The notes below the pieces were generated by a model. It was not told the DNA's origin and ran no database searches. It saw only the letters and a list, made by a program, of their open reading frames with translations. The position numbers and the translations under genes were made by a program. From positions 1-30,181 of IMG/VR virus record IMGVR_UViG_3300046010_002409: a stretch of 30,181 nt of DNA, one strand, 5' to 3'. How positions within the stretch are numbered: position 1 is the stretch's first letter; each line of letters begins with the position of its first letter. The DNA comes from a virus. Below are positions 28,919 through 30,181 of the stretch, piece after piece.

Positions 28919-28926
28919 CAAATATA
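28919..28926 (-). promoter_or_regulatory. Isolated -7 box before the gene at 28914
   Basis: TATATTTG on the leftward strand is a perfect -7 element. No TTTG or TTG is found at the right distance upstream. If used, transcription would start at or next to the A of ATG 28914, giving an almost leaderless message. Confidence 0.3.
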
Positions 28927-28933
28927 AAAGAAA

Positions 28934-30136
28934 TTAAAAGTGAACGCTAACAGCCTGAACAATCGGATTCTTTAACGAATGCCATGCAATAGCCGTAGCC
29001 ATGATGCCGTCATCGTGGAAACCGTATGGCGCTCCGTACTTTACCGTTCTGCTTTTGGCGTTGTATTCAAACGTAAACACGTCGAACTCCTTTTGTAGCC
29101 AGTCAACGGGCAGGAAGGTAGCCTCAGACTGCTGAGTACCTACCGCCAAAGATTCAATAGCGTCATTCTTGCTCTTAGCGTTTGTTACAAACGGGTTAAT
29201 GTTTCGGGGCTTTGCCACCTTGCCGCGTATCTGTTCGAGTATCGCGTCACCTATACTGTTGACTTCCACTAGTGTTATCGCGTTGTATTCGTCGATCTTC
29301 TTTGCAATCTTAGATGTGATGTTGTGCCACGTGTCATGCCTCCATCGGTCTATAAATACCTGATTGCCTTTTTCGTTGAATATAGACAGCACAGAGTAAT
29401 CGTCTGCCCTTCCCAAGTCCACACCTGCGTAATATTTAACCCCTCCCGTGACGTTGCTGTAAACAGGCGTAAAGATACCCGAGCCGCCATCTATGAACTC
29501 CGCTAAGTATTCCTGCCTAAATACGTGATCGGGTAAGGTAGCACGTGCGTCGTTTATTTCTTGCGGATTGATTAACGGGTTGTCATACGAAGTCATGGTG
29601 AAAGACTTGTACTGAGCGTTCACCCCGTTAAGATTGTAAAGGGTGTAAAAGTGGTTTTTACCCTTTGGCGTACTGATCAATAGGACTTTCTTTCCCTTTA
29701 CTAACACCGTAGCCCGTAGTACCTCCGTCCACGCTTCCTCGTCCATAAACGCGAACTCATCACACACTAGGTAATCGAAGGTAAAGCCTCGGATATTGTC
29801 GTAACGTTCCGCGCTAAAGAACTGCAAAGAAGACTTCCCGATCTTTATAGTCAGTTCCGTTGCGTTGGTCTGCATTATGCCGTAATCGGCAAACGCCTGA
29901 ACCATTTCCTCAAATACCTTCTTACTCTGCTTATACACAGGAGAAACCCATGCACACTTGCACCCGTCATGATTGAACATCCAATAAAACAGTTGGTTCA
30001 TCGCCAACATCGTTTTACCAAACTGGCGACCAATGTTCAGAACGTAATACTTGCAGGGATCATTGTTTATCGCCTGATGTATCTTCTGTTGGTTGCTGTG
30101 CGGATTGTAAAGTGTTACCGAAAGACGCTGTGACAT
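28934..30136 (-). CDS. terL: Terminase large subunit
   Basis: 400 residues, complete. The ATPase half has Walker A GRQFGKT (Lys41), a Walker B strand YLVCDEFAF (Asp126-Glu127) and the coupling motif VLLISTPKG (about 151-159). The nuclease half has acidic residues in YYAGVDLGRADDYSVL (Asp240), LVEVNS (Glu291) and HDDGIMATAIAW near the end, as in RNase H-like terminase nucleases. It cuts concatemers and pumps DNA into proheads. It is the first complete gene of the leftward late arm. The last 45 bases of the window (30137-30181) hold its leader, with no promoter visible. No small subunit is in the window. Confidence 0.93.
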   Translation of the reverse strand: MSQRLSVTLYNPHSNQQKIHQAINNDPCKYYVLNIGRQFGKTMLAMNQLFYWMFNHDGCKCAWVSPVYKQSKKVFEEMVQAFADYGIMQTNATELTIKIGKSSLQFFSAERYDNIRGFTFDYLVCDEFAFMDEEAWTEVLRATVLVKGKKVLLISTPKGKNHFYTLYNLNGVNAQYKSFTMTSYDNPLINPQEINDARATLPDHVFRQEYLAEFIDGGSGIFTPVYSNVTGGVKYYAGVDLGRADDYSVLSIFNEKGNQVFIDRWRHDTWHNITSKIAKKIDEYNAITLVEVNSIGDAILEQIRGKVAKPRNINPFVTNAKSKNDAIESLAVGTQQSEATFLPVDWLQKEFDVFTFEYNAKSRTVKYGAPYGFHDDGIMATAIAWHSLKNPIVQAVSVHF

Positions 30137-30181
30137 TGGTTAGTGTTTGGTGCTGTGTTGTTTCGTCACGCCACTGTGCTT

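Noticed and set aside
1-30181. CRISPR array
   Set aside because: No regularly spaced identical repeats of 24-40 bases were seen; the repeats found are attC arms and short palindromes.

Overview
The window is most of a tailed double-stranded DNA phage or prophage of a Bacteroidetes (Bacteroidota) host. Two sequence features point to the host. Promoters match the Bacteroidetes pattern TTTG-N18-20-TAnnTTTG (710-740, 8314-8345, 20935-20964). Most genes start behind A-rich leaders such as AAAACAATG rather than Shine-Dalgarno sites. Several proteins also resemble families I associate with phages of this phylum. No integrase gene of any kind lies in the window.

Layout. Positions 1-8000 are a rightward early/replication arm: the tail of an unknown gene, a helix-turn-helix protein, a DUF1376-like replication protein, a C5-cytosine methyltransferase with a second conserved ORF in another frame, a DnaB-type helicase, a VRR-NUC-like nuclease, a DnaA domain-IV-like protein and many small genes. 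A gene-poor island at 5795-6340 holds two long stem structures and an aberrant tRNA. The arm ends at a strong terminator (8034-8058).

Positions 8092 to about 10478 look like integron gene cassettes inside the phage. Three attC-like sites and one truncated site bound three cassettes. The proof within the sequence is that each cassette's first bases (GTTATGCTC, GTTAGCTGCC, GTTATGTG) are complementary to its own end (GAGCGTAAC, GGCAGCTAAC, CACATAAC), as integron cassettes require. The cargo is a three-gene operon with its own promoter, a conserved small protein and a beta-class amino-methyltransferase. I regard this phage-borne array without an integrase as the most unusual system here.

Positions 10725-30136 are a leftward late arm. 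In order of transcription: large terminase, tail chaperone with a T9 slippery run (-1 frameshift), a neck/completion-like protein, tail proteins, a fibre, tape measure, XkdF-like protease, scaffold, major capsid, two structural proteins, portal, connectors, a LamG plus acetylesterase virion enzyme, and a lysis group (coiled-coil membrane protein, multi-TM protein, DUF5675, 3TM holin). Most genes abut or overlap. A rightward promoter, two hairpins and an ideal terminator sit in the single 120-bp gap at 20917-21038 and form a candidate small RNA.

Together the genes describe a lytic programme. Early genes replicate the DNA and methylate it with two unrelated methyltransferases (likely anti-restriction). 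Late genes build a siphovirus-like particle carrying a polysaccharide-deacetylating enzyme and lyse the cell.
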